From: JAIXWP01 sp965247015
GTDB taxonomy: Bacteria; Bacteroidota; Bacteroidia; Flavobacteriales_D; Sanyastnellaceae
Reading direction: 5' to 3'
DNA: 64,000 nucleotides
Assembly (NCBI GenBank): GCA_965247015.1
Contig: CBDFGG010000006.1
Span: forward strand, 248,001-312,000
Below the pieces are notes generated by a model. That model ran no database searches and was not told the origin of the DNA. It saw nothing but the letters and a program-made list of their open reading frames with translations. Shown one piece after another: positions 26,695 through 33,712 of this stretch; the first letter of the stretch is position 1; each line of letters starts with the position of its first letter. The position numbers and the translations under genes were made by a program.

Positions 26695-27102
26695 TTACAC
26701 GAATAAATTCGGATCTTGACCGAGATACTCAACGCGCCATTTTACTACAAATGCCCTCCAGTCTATCATCAATTGCAGTACTTCGTTGGTTGGTAAAACT
26801 AACTCAGCGTCCGCTAATTTCTCTGGGGTCGAGTCGTAATTGTCATGACACCTGCAATACTCACCGTCACAAATTACACTGTATATTTCATCTCCCCAAA
26901 TATATGATTCTAAACTGCTAGAATTAATTTGAGCTTGTAGTGATTCTATTATAATATCAATATCATTAACATTCAGATGGTAACTTACGTCATCCGCCAA
27001 TTTAGATAAATTAGGAATGTTATCGATAAATACAACAAATGGTCTTGTATAATATGTTCCATTTGCACCTCTTTGATCAAGGACTTTAAAAATATAGTTC
27101 AT
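26695..27102 (-). CDS. 135-residue acidic protein, island family, copy 3
   Basis: MNYIFKVLDQ start, IWGDEIY and CRCH motifs, QDPNLFV end. The N-terminal two thirds differ from copy 1 (about half the residues), but from CRCHDNYDSTPEKL to WRAFV the two are identical, a sharp boundary typical of conversion or recombination. No signal sequence; family not recognised. Confidence 0.75.
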   Translation of the reverse strand: MNYIFKVLDQRGANGTYYTRPFVVFIDNIPNLSKLADDVSYHLNVNDIDIIIESLQAQINSSSLESYIWGDEIYSVICDGEYCRCHDNYDSTPEKLADAELVLPTNEVLQLMIDWRAFVVKWRVEYLGQDPNLFV

Positions 27103-27232
27103 TGTGTTGCATTTTGCTAATCATTTATAAAGGGAAAATATGAAAAAATCTCTCCATCGTCTCGAATACCTATGTGAATTTCTTAAGCATTGTGAGCATT
27201 ATCCTAGTCAATTAAAATCTGTCCGGGAGAAA

Positions 27233-27330
27233 ACCTTCGACAAGCTCAGGAACCGATACAGAATAAAAATGAGTAGGAAAATGAGAATGAATAGAGTCTC
27301 GAGAATCGAGAATTCAAAATCGAGAATCGT
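27233..27330. repeat. Intergenic repeat R3, copy 3
   Basis: ACCTTCGACAAGCTCAGG, ACCGATACAGAATAAAAATG and GAGAATC heptamers. It lies between the 135-residue copy 3 and a single-copy gene. Confidence 0.82.
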
Positions 27331-27363
27331 CTTCTAGGCGCTGCTTGCCAATTGTAGCAACCA

Positions 27364-27885
27364 TTAATTTGACATAATTAGATATCGTTGATTAATTAAA
27401 ATGGCTCTTGCAAATAATTGTTTTAGGCTTGATATGTAGAAGTTAACTAAATCATCTGGACTGTCATTAAATGCATCTCCACTCCAAATTGAGAATATTA
27501 AATTCGGAATATCATTGTTAAGATCATCAAAATTTTCAATAAACTCTTCCTCTCCACCATAATTATTTAGTAATGGCTCTGTTAGTTGCTCTAGAGATGG
27601 AATCAAAACATTATCAAAAAAATCAATACATTCCTGAAGCTTCACAGGATCAAAATGGCATAAATATCTGTCCTCTTCACTTTCCTGTTCAACTATTCCA
27701 TGAACTTCATTATATTCATGTTTTGTCAATATTAGATCATGAAACAGAATTGCCTTATCCACATCTATATCCCTAATGTATTTCAAAAGAATGCCTAAAG
27801 TTCCAAAGGGTATTAAAACATAATAGCCATCAAAAGTCAGCACCGCTTCAGTTTCTTCAAATAAAATCTGCACATATCTCGTCAT
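27364..27885 (-). CDS. 173-residue acidic protein, single copy
   Basis: Cytosolic and strongly acidic (runs such as QESEEDRY, GGEEEFIENFDDLNND). Begins MTRYVQILFEETEAV and ends LINQRYLIMSN. I recognise no family. It lies between exonuclease copy 2 (68 bases) and the R3 repeat, in the position that other modules leave empty. Size, charge and surroundings fit another immunity-type protein, but nothing in the sequence proves it. Confidence 0.7.
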   Translation of the reverse strand: MTRYVQILFEETEAVLTFDGYYVLIPFGTLGILLKYIRDIDVDKAILFHDLILTKHEYNEVHGIVEQESEEDRYLCHFDPVKLQECIDFFDNVLIPSLEQLTEPLLNNYGGEEEFIENFDDLNNDIPNLIFSIWSGDAFNDSPDDLVNFYISSLKQLFARAILINQRYLIMSN

Positions 27886-27953
27886 ATCAATAGTTTATTA
27901 GCTATGAAAATAAACGAACTTTTAATCTTTCAATAATCATTGAGAATGACCAT

Positions 27954-28496
27954 TTATTTTGCAAGGATGGAGCGAAGGATCTTTGCAATATTCTTCGCGT
28001 CATCCACACCTCGGTGGTGGGTGCCTTCTAGTTCGATGCCTAGTTGGCGCAGCGCGCCAGACATGCCTATCTCACGACTCAATCTTTGTTTCAAAGAAAA
28101 AAGCGTTTTTACATTGACGTGTTTATTGCTGAATGGATAGGGAATTTTTAATCTGTTGCATTGATTCGAAAACATCGTTTGATCATATGCCCCATAACTA
28201 GCCCAAACACGATTCTTGGATGAATACTCCGCTTCTAGTATTCCACATGCCTCTGCGAAAGAATATCCCTTTTCGACCATTTCAGGAGTGATTGTAGTCA
28301 ATTGAGTGCAGAAATCACTCACCGTTGAGTCTTGTGGCTTTATAAGTATCCCTTGGTTTTGCTCGATAGCTCCAGTATGAAGATCTAACGTACAAATTCC
28401 AATTTCAATAATCTCGCTAATTTGTCCAGCAGGAATCCCTCCCTCCCAGCAAGTACTCTCCACATCAACGATAATAACTTTATCTAATGTTTGCAT
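27954..28496 (-). CDS. DEDDh 3'-5' exonuclease (ERI1/KapD-like), copy 2
   Basis: About 96% identical to copy 1 at 17895; all DEDDh residues are kept (D11, E13, D105, HHRGVDD). The differences I see are F4L, A56D, I78Y, A85G, L110S, S114N, D153G and E179A. The conservation of both copies argues for selection or very recent duplication. The gene starts nine bases after the stop of the 199/212-residue copy 3, so it is probably co-transcribed with it. Confidence 0.88.
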   Translation of the reverse strand: MQTLDKVIIVDVESTCWEGGIPAGQISEIIEIGICTLDLHTGAIEQNQGILIKPQDSTVSDFCTQLTTITPEMVEKGYSFAEACGILEAEYSSKNRVWASYGAYDQTMFSNQCNRLKIPYPFSNKHVNVKTLFSLKQRLSREIGMSGALRQLGIELEGTHHRGVDDAKNIAKILRSILAK

Positions 28497-28505
28497 AACT
28501 TTAAA

Positions 28506-29144
28506 CTATATTATTTCCGGAATTTTCGGCTCCGCATGTTGGTAGTATTCATTCCCCTCCCAAGTGAAAGAAACATCCGCTCGAACACCAATATCCTCTG
28601 GCTTAAAATAACCATTTGGATTTTCATCATCTATTTTATGAATATGACACTTTATAAAATCACCTGTATTATTATAATCAAATTCATAATCAAGTTCTCC
28701 TTCGGGTCCATAAGCCCATTTTGTTACATTAGACAAAGACCCATCCAACGTATTAATATTTGCTGAATAAACAAATTGGTCAAAAGAGTTATAGATCATA
28801 ATTTCTTTCTGTAAAATCACGCCTTCCGGAGAATAAATTATTCCATCATACCTTCTGTAACCATTTACTTCGGTTATTAACCTATATATACAAACAATCA
28901 CGTTTGCATATAAACTCAATACACCAACATCAGACTCATCAACTGAGGCGTAATACTCAACATGTTGTAATTCTCCATTTTTAAAAAACAATTCTCTTCT
29001 TCTATAACCGTCGACTTTATAAAGTTCATAATAAGCCTTATTTTTAAGGACTTGCTCAGATGAAAGTCGCTTATTATCGTCACTACGATATTCAATTGTT
29101 TCCATAGAATTAAAATCTTCCAATCTCAAAAAATCAAAATCCAA
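28506..29144 (-). CDS. 199/212-residue island protein, copy 3 (divergent)
   Basis: Both ends match the other copies (DFDFLRLEDFNSM at the start, FTWEGNEYYQHAEPKIP at the end) but the middle has only weak similarity (ELQHVEYYASVDESD, YRRYDGIIYSPEG, YEFDYNNTGDF). The frame from 29144 needs a TTG start; the ATG at 29105 is the conserved alternative and gives 199 residues. The pattern of fixed ends and variable centre looks like allele diversification with recombination at the ends. Upstream partner: the broken 164-residue copy 3. Confidence 0.72.
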   Translation of the reverse strand: MDFDFLRLEDFNSMETIEYRSDDNKRLSSEQVLKNKAYYELYKVDGYRRRELFFKNGELQHVEYYASVDESDVGVLSLYANVIVCIYRLITEVNGYRRYDGIIYSPEGVILQKEIMIYNSFDQFVYSANINTLDGSLSNVTKWAYGPEGELDYEFDYNNTGDFIKCHIHKIDDENPNGYFKPEDIGVRADVSFTWEGNEYYQHAEPKIPEII

Positions 29145-29156
29145 TCACCATAAATA

Positions 29157-29650
29157 CTATGGCAAATTATAGCCGAATGGGTTCGGAGTCCAACCTGTAA
29201 AGTTGAGTTCGTAATTATCAATTTCACAACTACCTGCAATCAATTCCTGTAGTAAAAACATGATAGCTTGCATATTGCTACTTTTTATTGGTCTCGGCCA
29301 ATTCCAACTGGCGTCGATATCAGGTTTGTTAGACTCCATCGCATTCAAATAATCAATTGAAATATATTCGCCAAATGTATTAAGTCTATTAATTACATGG
29401 GCGCAAACATCACGTAACTCATTTATTTCAGTAATAGTTGGCAGTTCAGCATCCAGAGTAAAATCTAACCAACCGGAATACCAACCTAATCTTGCGCTGT
29501 TACATGATGATAAAATCTTTGCAATGATGTTGAAAAACTATCTAAGTTCATTTGCTCCATAGATTCACAAAGCAACTGAGCAACTACCTCCGCGAAGTAC
29601 TCACGCATCCCAAAGCGCTTGTCTAAATAAGAAAATTCCGTAATATTCAT
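29157..29650 (-). pseudogene. 164-residue island gene, copy 3, single-base frameshift
   Basis: Starts MNITEFSYLDKRFGMREYF with its ATG overlapping the stop of the upstream gene by four bases (ATGA). At about 29503 one base is missing in the codons for RFYHHC, giving an early stop; the rest (NSARLGWYSGW ... FTGWTPNPFGYNLP) continues in another frame. The total of 494 bases against 495 in both intact copies confirms a one-base deletion. A sequencing error is the alternative. Confidence 0.85.
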
Positions 29651-30183
29651 ATCGGAAAGAAGTCTGCTCTTGTGTAAATTCCCGAATGTGAAGTTTCTTC
29701 AGTCCATATAAAAGGAACGAAATTCTCAAAAGGAGGCAATGGCATACCGTTCGACTCCAAAAGAATTATACAAGCATCTAAGGTTTCATAGTCCTCCAGA
29801 GGCAAATGTTCGCCATATATGCCAGACCAACTTATATCTCTAATATGCTCAACTATATTGGCTGGTATGCATGGAATATTAAAAATCTCTTTTAAGTCGT
29901 TGAATTCTTGCTCAGATAATCCCCATGGGTCTTCATCCTGACCTAAATCTTGCAGGTATTCATGATAATTCTCCAAATCCTCAAAAAAACTAGGAGTACG
30001 GTAATTTACAAAATGCTCGAGATCTGTAAAAAGCCCCCCCCCCAATCGATCCCATAACCCCTCAATTAGAATTTGCCAGCGTGGGTGTGTCAATTCCAAA
30101 TGTTGAACGGAATTTTCCGTACAAGCTATCATGAATGCTACTCTAGCTCTCATGTTTATATTTTCAAAATCTGCTCCTCTCAT
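29647..30183 (-). CDS. 178-residue protein, single copy
   Basis: Cytosolic, acidic, beginning MRGADFENINMRARVAF and ending GIYTRADFFPI. A poly-G run of nine bases (30037-30045 on the plus strand it is C) falls in the WDRLGGGLF segment and could be a slippage site. No family recognised. It overlaps the 164-residue gene by four bases, so it is the first gene of a coupled set: 178-residue, 164-residue, 199/212-residue, exonuclease. Probably immunity-type by context only. Confidence 0.7.
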   Translation of the reverse strand: MRGADFENINMRARVAFMIACTENSVQHLELTHPRWQILIEGLWDRLGGGLFTDLEHFVNYRTPSFFEDLENYHEYLQDLGQDEDPWGLSEQEFNDLKEIFNIPCIPANIVEHIRDISWSGIYGEHLPLEDYETLDACIILLESNGMPLPPFENFVPFIWTEETSHSGIYTRADFFPI

Positions 30184-30577
30184 TTATTTATCTATCTAAT
30201 TTACTTTCCGAAAACCAATTAAAATACTAATCACCATAATCTCAATTCAAAAACAAGATTCCAAAGTTGAAATTAAGAAATAAAAATCCATCACAATCCA
30301 ACTCAATAAAATAATCTAGCAATTACTCCCATTGAACCGAGCAATTTCGAGAATCGAGCATTGTTTTCTGGGCGTTGCCTTCGGCCGGGCTTTCCGCTAC
30401 ATTCTTTTCTTCACTTCGTTCAAAAAAGGACTTCCGCTACAATCCCTAACGCAAACCCTATCGATATTCGAAAATTCGAAATTCAAAGATTCGGAATTCG
30501 AAAATTCGAAATTCAAAGATTCGAAATTCAAAGATTCGGAATTCGAAAATTTGAGAATCGAGAACTAAGAACTGTCT
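30184..30577. repeat. Gene-free stretch with TTCGAAA/GATTCGG tandem repeats
   Basis: No gene seen. From about 30465 to 30550 a ~30-bp unit (GAATTCGAAAATTCGAAATT plus CAAAGATTC) occurs two full and two partial times, ending in a GAGAATCGAG heptamer and AAGAAC words. A GAGAATCGAG unit also lies at 30349. The left IS end follows. Confidence 0.75.
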
Positions 30578-30578
30578 A

Positions 30579-30602
30579 TGCCTGAAATAAGTTGACCGTT
30601 TT
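30579..30602 (+). repeat. Left inverted repeat of the IS
   Basis: 24 bases matching the right end (32008-32031, reversed) at 20 positions; the shared block is GTTGACCGTTTT. Confidence 0.8.
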
Positions 30603-30635
30603 TGAAGTAAAAACAACTTTAAAAATGGTAATAGG

Positions 30636-31022
30636 ATGACAAGTATCAAAAGCACAAAAATGACGCGACAGGAGCGTCAAAATCGTTATTTTTCGGAATC
30701 ATTTAAAGTCAAAAAAGTTCAAGAAATCGAACGAGGAATTAGTAAAATTGCAGAGATCTGTAAGGAGTATGAAGTCTCCGGCACTGCTGTTCGAAAATGG
30801 ATTTTAAAATATTCCACTATGAAAAAGAAGACCGAAAAGATGGTTGTTGAGTCAAAAAGTGACACTCAAACGATCATTGAACTCAAGAAACAAATCGCTG
30901 ATCTGGAGCGGCGTTTGGGTCAAAAGCAAGTTCAATTGGACTTCAAAGACACCATGATCGATTTGGCCGAGGAAATCTATAAAATCGACATCAAAAAAAA
31001 ACTTGGTACCAAACCGTCTTGA
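30636..31022 (+). CDS. IS3-family transposase OrfA (helix-turn-helix)
   Basis: 128 residues. The HTH is at ~25-60 (KVQEIERGISKIAEICKEYE then VSGTAVRKWI), followed by a leucine-zipper-like coil (IIELKKQIADLERRLGQKQ). A run of nine A (30993-31001) near the end is a classic -1 slippage site: shifting back one base there joins the frame to TWYQTVLRLKEKY of OrfB, making the OrfAB transposase. Confidence 0.88.
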   Translation: MTSIKSTKMTRQERQNRYFSESFKVKKVQEIERGISKIAEICKEYEVSGTAVRKWILKYSTMKKKTEKMVVESKSDTQTIIELKKQIADLERRLGQKQVQLDFKDTMIDLAEEIYKIDIKKKLGTKPS

Positions 31023-31948
31023 GGCTAAAAGAAAAGTACAAAGTCGCTGGAATGTCCTACAATAGCGTGTACAAAGCATTAGGAACAACCAAGCAAGCAA
31101 TTAGTCAATGGACTGCTAGACAAGATCAAGAATGTGAGATCCTAGCACAACTAGAACTAATTGTAAGAGATATCAGGGAGGATCATCCAGCAATGGCGTT
31201 GCGCTATATCTTTCATAAGCTACCTGAAAAGCTCATTGGACGCGATCGTTTTGAACAACATTTTAAATCGATGGGATATGGAGTGAAGATTGAGCGAAAG
31301 TATACACGAACAACAGATAGCCGAGGTGTTACCAAGTTTGATAATCTAACACAGGGCCTGAGGTTAGTTCGATATGATCAGCTTTGGGTAAGCGATATAA
31401 CCTATTTTGAAATAAACGATGAGTTCTACTACATCACCTTCATTTTGGATGCGTATACAAGGCTGATAGTAGGGCATTCTGTATCGGAGACACTTAGAAC
31501 AGAGGATACGACCATACCAGCACTACAAATGGCTTTAAAACAAAGGAAATATGGCAGCAAGAACAAACCGATTGATTTGATCTTTCACTCAGATGGTGGT
31601 GGTCAATACTATTTTAAAGGATTTATCAAACTGCTTCGAGCGCTGTCGATCAAGAGCAGTATGGCTGAGACAGTATATGAAAACAGTAAAGCCGAGCGAA
31701 TAAATGGGGTAATAAAAAACAGCTATTTAAAATATTGGTCCATCAACACCATGACTGAACTAACCAAATCTGTTGACCGCGCAGTGCAATCCTACAACTC
31801 AGGAAAACCTCATTCGAGTTTGAAATTAGAAACTCCTGTAAACTTTGAGAAAAAACTATTTTCTTTACAAAGCCAAAACAGACCGAAGATGAAAAACTCA
31901 TCGAAGGAAAGATCAGATAAAAAGGGCATTGAGCCCGTTTCTATCTGA
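31019..31948 (+). CDS. IS3-family transposase OrfB (DDE integrase)
   Basis: The integrase core shows the catalytic triad: D in LWVSDITYFEI, D in FHSDGGGQY and E in ENSKAERINGVIKN. The HTH_21-like segment AQLELIVRDIREDHPAMALR lies in front. The TTG at 31019 is only the first possible start; the natural product is probably the OrfAB fusion made by -1 frameshifting upstream. All key residues are intact, so the element may be active. Confidence 0.9.
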   Translation: MRLKEKYKVAGMSYNSVYKALGTTKQAISQWTARQDQECEILAQLELIVRDIREDHPAMALRYIFHKLPEKLIGRDRFEQHFKSMGYGVKIERKYTRTTDSRGVTKFDNLTQGLRLVRYDQLWVSDITYFEINDEFYYITFILDAYTRLIVGHSVSETLRTEDTTIPALQMALKQRKYGSKNKPIDLIFHSDGGGQYYFKGFIKLLRALSIKSSMAETVYENSKAERINGVIKNSYLKYWSINTMTELTKSVDRAVQSYNSGKPHSSLKLETPVNFEKKLFSLQSQNRPKMKNSSKERSDKKGIEPVSI

Positions 31949-32007
31949 GCCAAAACAAGACCTCAGAATCTAAATCTATCTCTGGAAATCCAAGATTAGG
32001 TTCCAAT

Positions 32008-32031
32008 AAAACGGTCAACGTCATTTAGGCA
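32008..32031 (-). repeat. Right inverted repeat of the IS
   Basis: Reversed partner of the left end; the outermost TGCCT and the inner GTTGACCGTTTT are identical. Confidence 0.8.
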
Positions 32032-32039
32032 TGGACAAA

Positions 32040-32255
32040 CAAACAACCAAGAACCATGAACTAAGAACCAAGAACCAAGAACGCAGAATCCAGAATTGCG
32101 AATCTATTTCGAATCCCGAATTTCGAATTTCGAATTTCGAATTGACTTTCGAGAATTGAGCATCAATACACATTACAGAATGAGAATGAGTAGGAAAATG
32201 AGAATGAATAGAGTCTCGAGAATCGAGAATCGAGAATCGAGAATCGAGAATCATG
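32040..32255. repeat. Composite repeats right of the IS, including (GAGAATC)6
   Basis: This 31949-32268 stretch has no gene. After the IS end come AAGAACCA words, TTCGAATCCCGAATTTCGAA repeats (32100-32150), an R3 segment starting CATTACAGAATGAGAATGAG (32171), and about six tandem GAGAATC heptamers (32215-32252). Confidence 0.85.
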
Positions 32256-32268
32256 ATCCAACATCCCC

Positions 32269-33630
32269 TCACCTAAAATAATTCACTCCGAAGGAGTCGT
32301 CTATGGGGGCGGAGCCTAGAAGGACTTGGGCGCTGATGGTCTTATCAGACTTGGTGTAAATTAATTCACTGTACTTTTTTCCAAGATTATCTAGATAATC
32401 ATTTAGCAATTGTGAACCTGGACTCTTCGTTTGCAAAAATGCATTGGCCAATTCCTGAAATACAAAACCTCTGCTTTCTGTATTTAATTGATCAAGACTA
32501 AAACACTGAATGGACATCCGAATCGTTCGGGTTTCCTGAATATACATGTATTCATTGCCTTTGAAATTTTCAGTGTTGGCAATGAGCACTCGCAATTTCG
32601 CATCAGCGAGATTAGAACTCACTGTTTCTTTATTGATTTCTGAAATATGCTCAATTAATTTAATTCCATTCAATTTATCCAACGATGCCATGCTTCGGCG
32701 CATGCTCTGCGCTTCTTCTAAATTCACGTTGTAATGACTCATGAAGGTTTCATCGTCTGCTGGACAATAAATGAATACTTCAAAATCCTTTCTGAAAAGC
32801 TTGGTCGCTCGAATAAAAATCTTTGCGGTCTTGACCACTTTCAAACCCCCATCGTATAATTTCTTTGCTGTAGACTTCTCTATCTTCGTTTCTACTATAA
32901 CCTTCTTTCTCTTCGCAATGCGTTCTATTTCATCATTGGTAATGGAGTGGTGTGGCGTGCTCGATTCTACTGTTGTGAATTCGATTTCTTTGATGCCCTC
33001 CTTTTGCTTCGTAAGATCTTCAAAAGCACGTTTATTTAATTCATTAATGTCATCGGTAGCCTTGTAATTCTTGGGAGTATCACGGATATAGACAAAGTCA
33101 TCAAACTTAGTCGAGGGTTTTATTTTCAGATCAAATATCTCTCGCAACACGTACATCTCTTCTTCCGAAAAGCGTTTCCCCATCATCAGAAAATACATTT
33201 CTTCTCCTCCCGGTTCTGTCACTACATTTCGAACGCTTGCAGGCATATATTCTACATAAAGCATTTGCATCCTCATTTGCGGAGACATGCCTTTGGTGGC
33301 TTGAATAGACTTTTTAAGTGAAGAACCCTCTTCTAGTGTATGCACGAGATTAGCATCGACATCTCCCATTTTGACAATAGCAGACTCTTCTGTGGTCAGC
33401 GCATTCGCATTTCGGTACATCCGACGACCATCGACTAATTCGTCGGTATATCGCGCGGCATTATCCATGCGTCCACCCGATCTGCTCATATCGACAAATT
33501 CATCGGAGTGTCGCCCTACATCGATTGCATCATCCGCAAATCGGCCGCAAGTACGAAGCATCCCCACGATCGCTGCGCCGATTACGAAGATCATTTTTAG
33601 GATACCGCTTCCAGAACTAGATTCACTCAT
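32269..33630 (-). CDS. 453-residue membrane-anchored protein of unknown function
   Basis: One hydrophobic segment near the N-terminus (ILKMIFVIGAAIVGML, residues ~10-25) without a clear cleavage site suggests an inner-membrane anchor. A following segment (DDAIDVGRHSDEFVDMSRSG) repeats D-x2-(V/A)D words. The middle is rich in Lys/Arg (RIAKRKKVIVETKIEKSTAK) and a C-terminal part has LRVLIANTENFKG and FVFQELANAF. I recognise no domain. It is the first gene of the minus-strand island on the right of the IS and is flanked on both sides by GAGAATC repeats. Confidence 0.72.
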   Translation of the reverse strand: MSESSSGSGILKMIFVIGAAIVGMLRTCGRFADDAIDVGRHSDEFVDMSRSGGRMDNAARYTDELVDGRRMYRNANALTTEESAIVKMGDVDANLVHTLEEGSSLKKSIQATKGMSPQMRMQMLYVEYMPASVRNVVTEPGGEEMYFLMMGKRFSEEEMYVLREIFDLKIKPSTKFDDFVYIRDTPKNYKATDDINELNKRAFEDLTKQKEGIKEIEFTTVESSTPHHSITNDEIERIAKRKKVIVETKIEKSTAKKLYDGGLKVVKTAKIFIRATKLFRKDFEVFIYCPADDETFMSHYNVNLEEAQSMRRSMASLDKLNGIKLIEHISEINKETVSSNLADAKLRVLIANTENFKGNEYMYIQETRTIRMSIQCFSLDQLNTESRGFVFQELANAFLQTKSPGSQLLNDYLDNLGKKYSELIYTKSDKTISAQVLLGSAPIDDSFGVNYFR

Positions 33631-33646
33631 GAAAATTAAGTTTTTA

Positions 33647-33707
33647 GATTCTCGATTCTCAATTCTCGATTCTCAATAGAAATTCGAGAATCGAGAATCG
33701 AGAATCG
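33647..33707. repeat. Inverted clusters of GAGAATC heptamers forming a long hairpin
   Basis: Left arm made of CGATTCT/CAATTCT units, right arm of TCGAGAATCGAGAATCGAG; about 24 bases per arm can pair with few mismatches around a short ATAGAAA loop. It separates the unknown protein's start from the NUDIX stop and could act as a terminator in either direction. Confidence 0.75.
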
Positions 33708-33712
33708 TTTTT

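Larger units (their letters stand above)
30578..32032 (+). mobile_element. IS3-family insertion sequence
   Basis: About 1.45 kb with terminal inverted repeats and two overlapping frames in the IS3 arrangement. The ends begin ATGCCTGAAATAAGTTGACC on the left and ATGCCTAAATGACGTTGACC on the right (read inward). I see no target-site duplication: the left flank is ACTGTCT and the right flank GGACAAAC. Both flanks are island repeat sequence. Confidence 0.85.

Noticed and set aside
17690..30183. Integron-like cassette system
   Set aside because: No integrase and no attC-like paired sites with the conserved core; the repeats fit homologous recombination or mobile repeats equally well.
30332..30655. 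Frames with repeating peptide units (for example FENSKFKDSEFENSK)
   Set aside because: They only reflect the ~30-bp tandem repeat; all frames and both strands show similar periodic peptides.
30571..32040. Target-site duplication around the IS
   Set aside because: Flanking bases ACTGTCT and GGACAAAC share no direct repeat of three or more bases at the ends.
32096..32281. Possible CRISPR array in the heptamer and TTCGAAT repeats
   Set aside because: Units are 7-30 bases, without unique spacers of constant length and without cas genes.
32269..33630. The 453-residue protein as the toxin belonging to the immunity array
   Set aside because: No toxin domain, no Rhs/RHS repeats, no secretion signal of T6SS or T9SS type; listed only as unknown.
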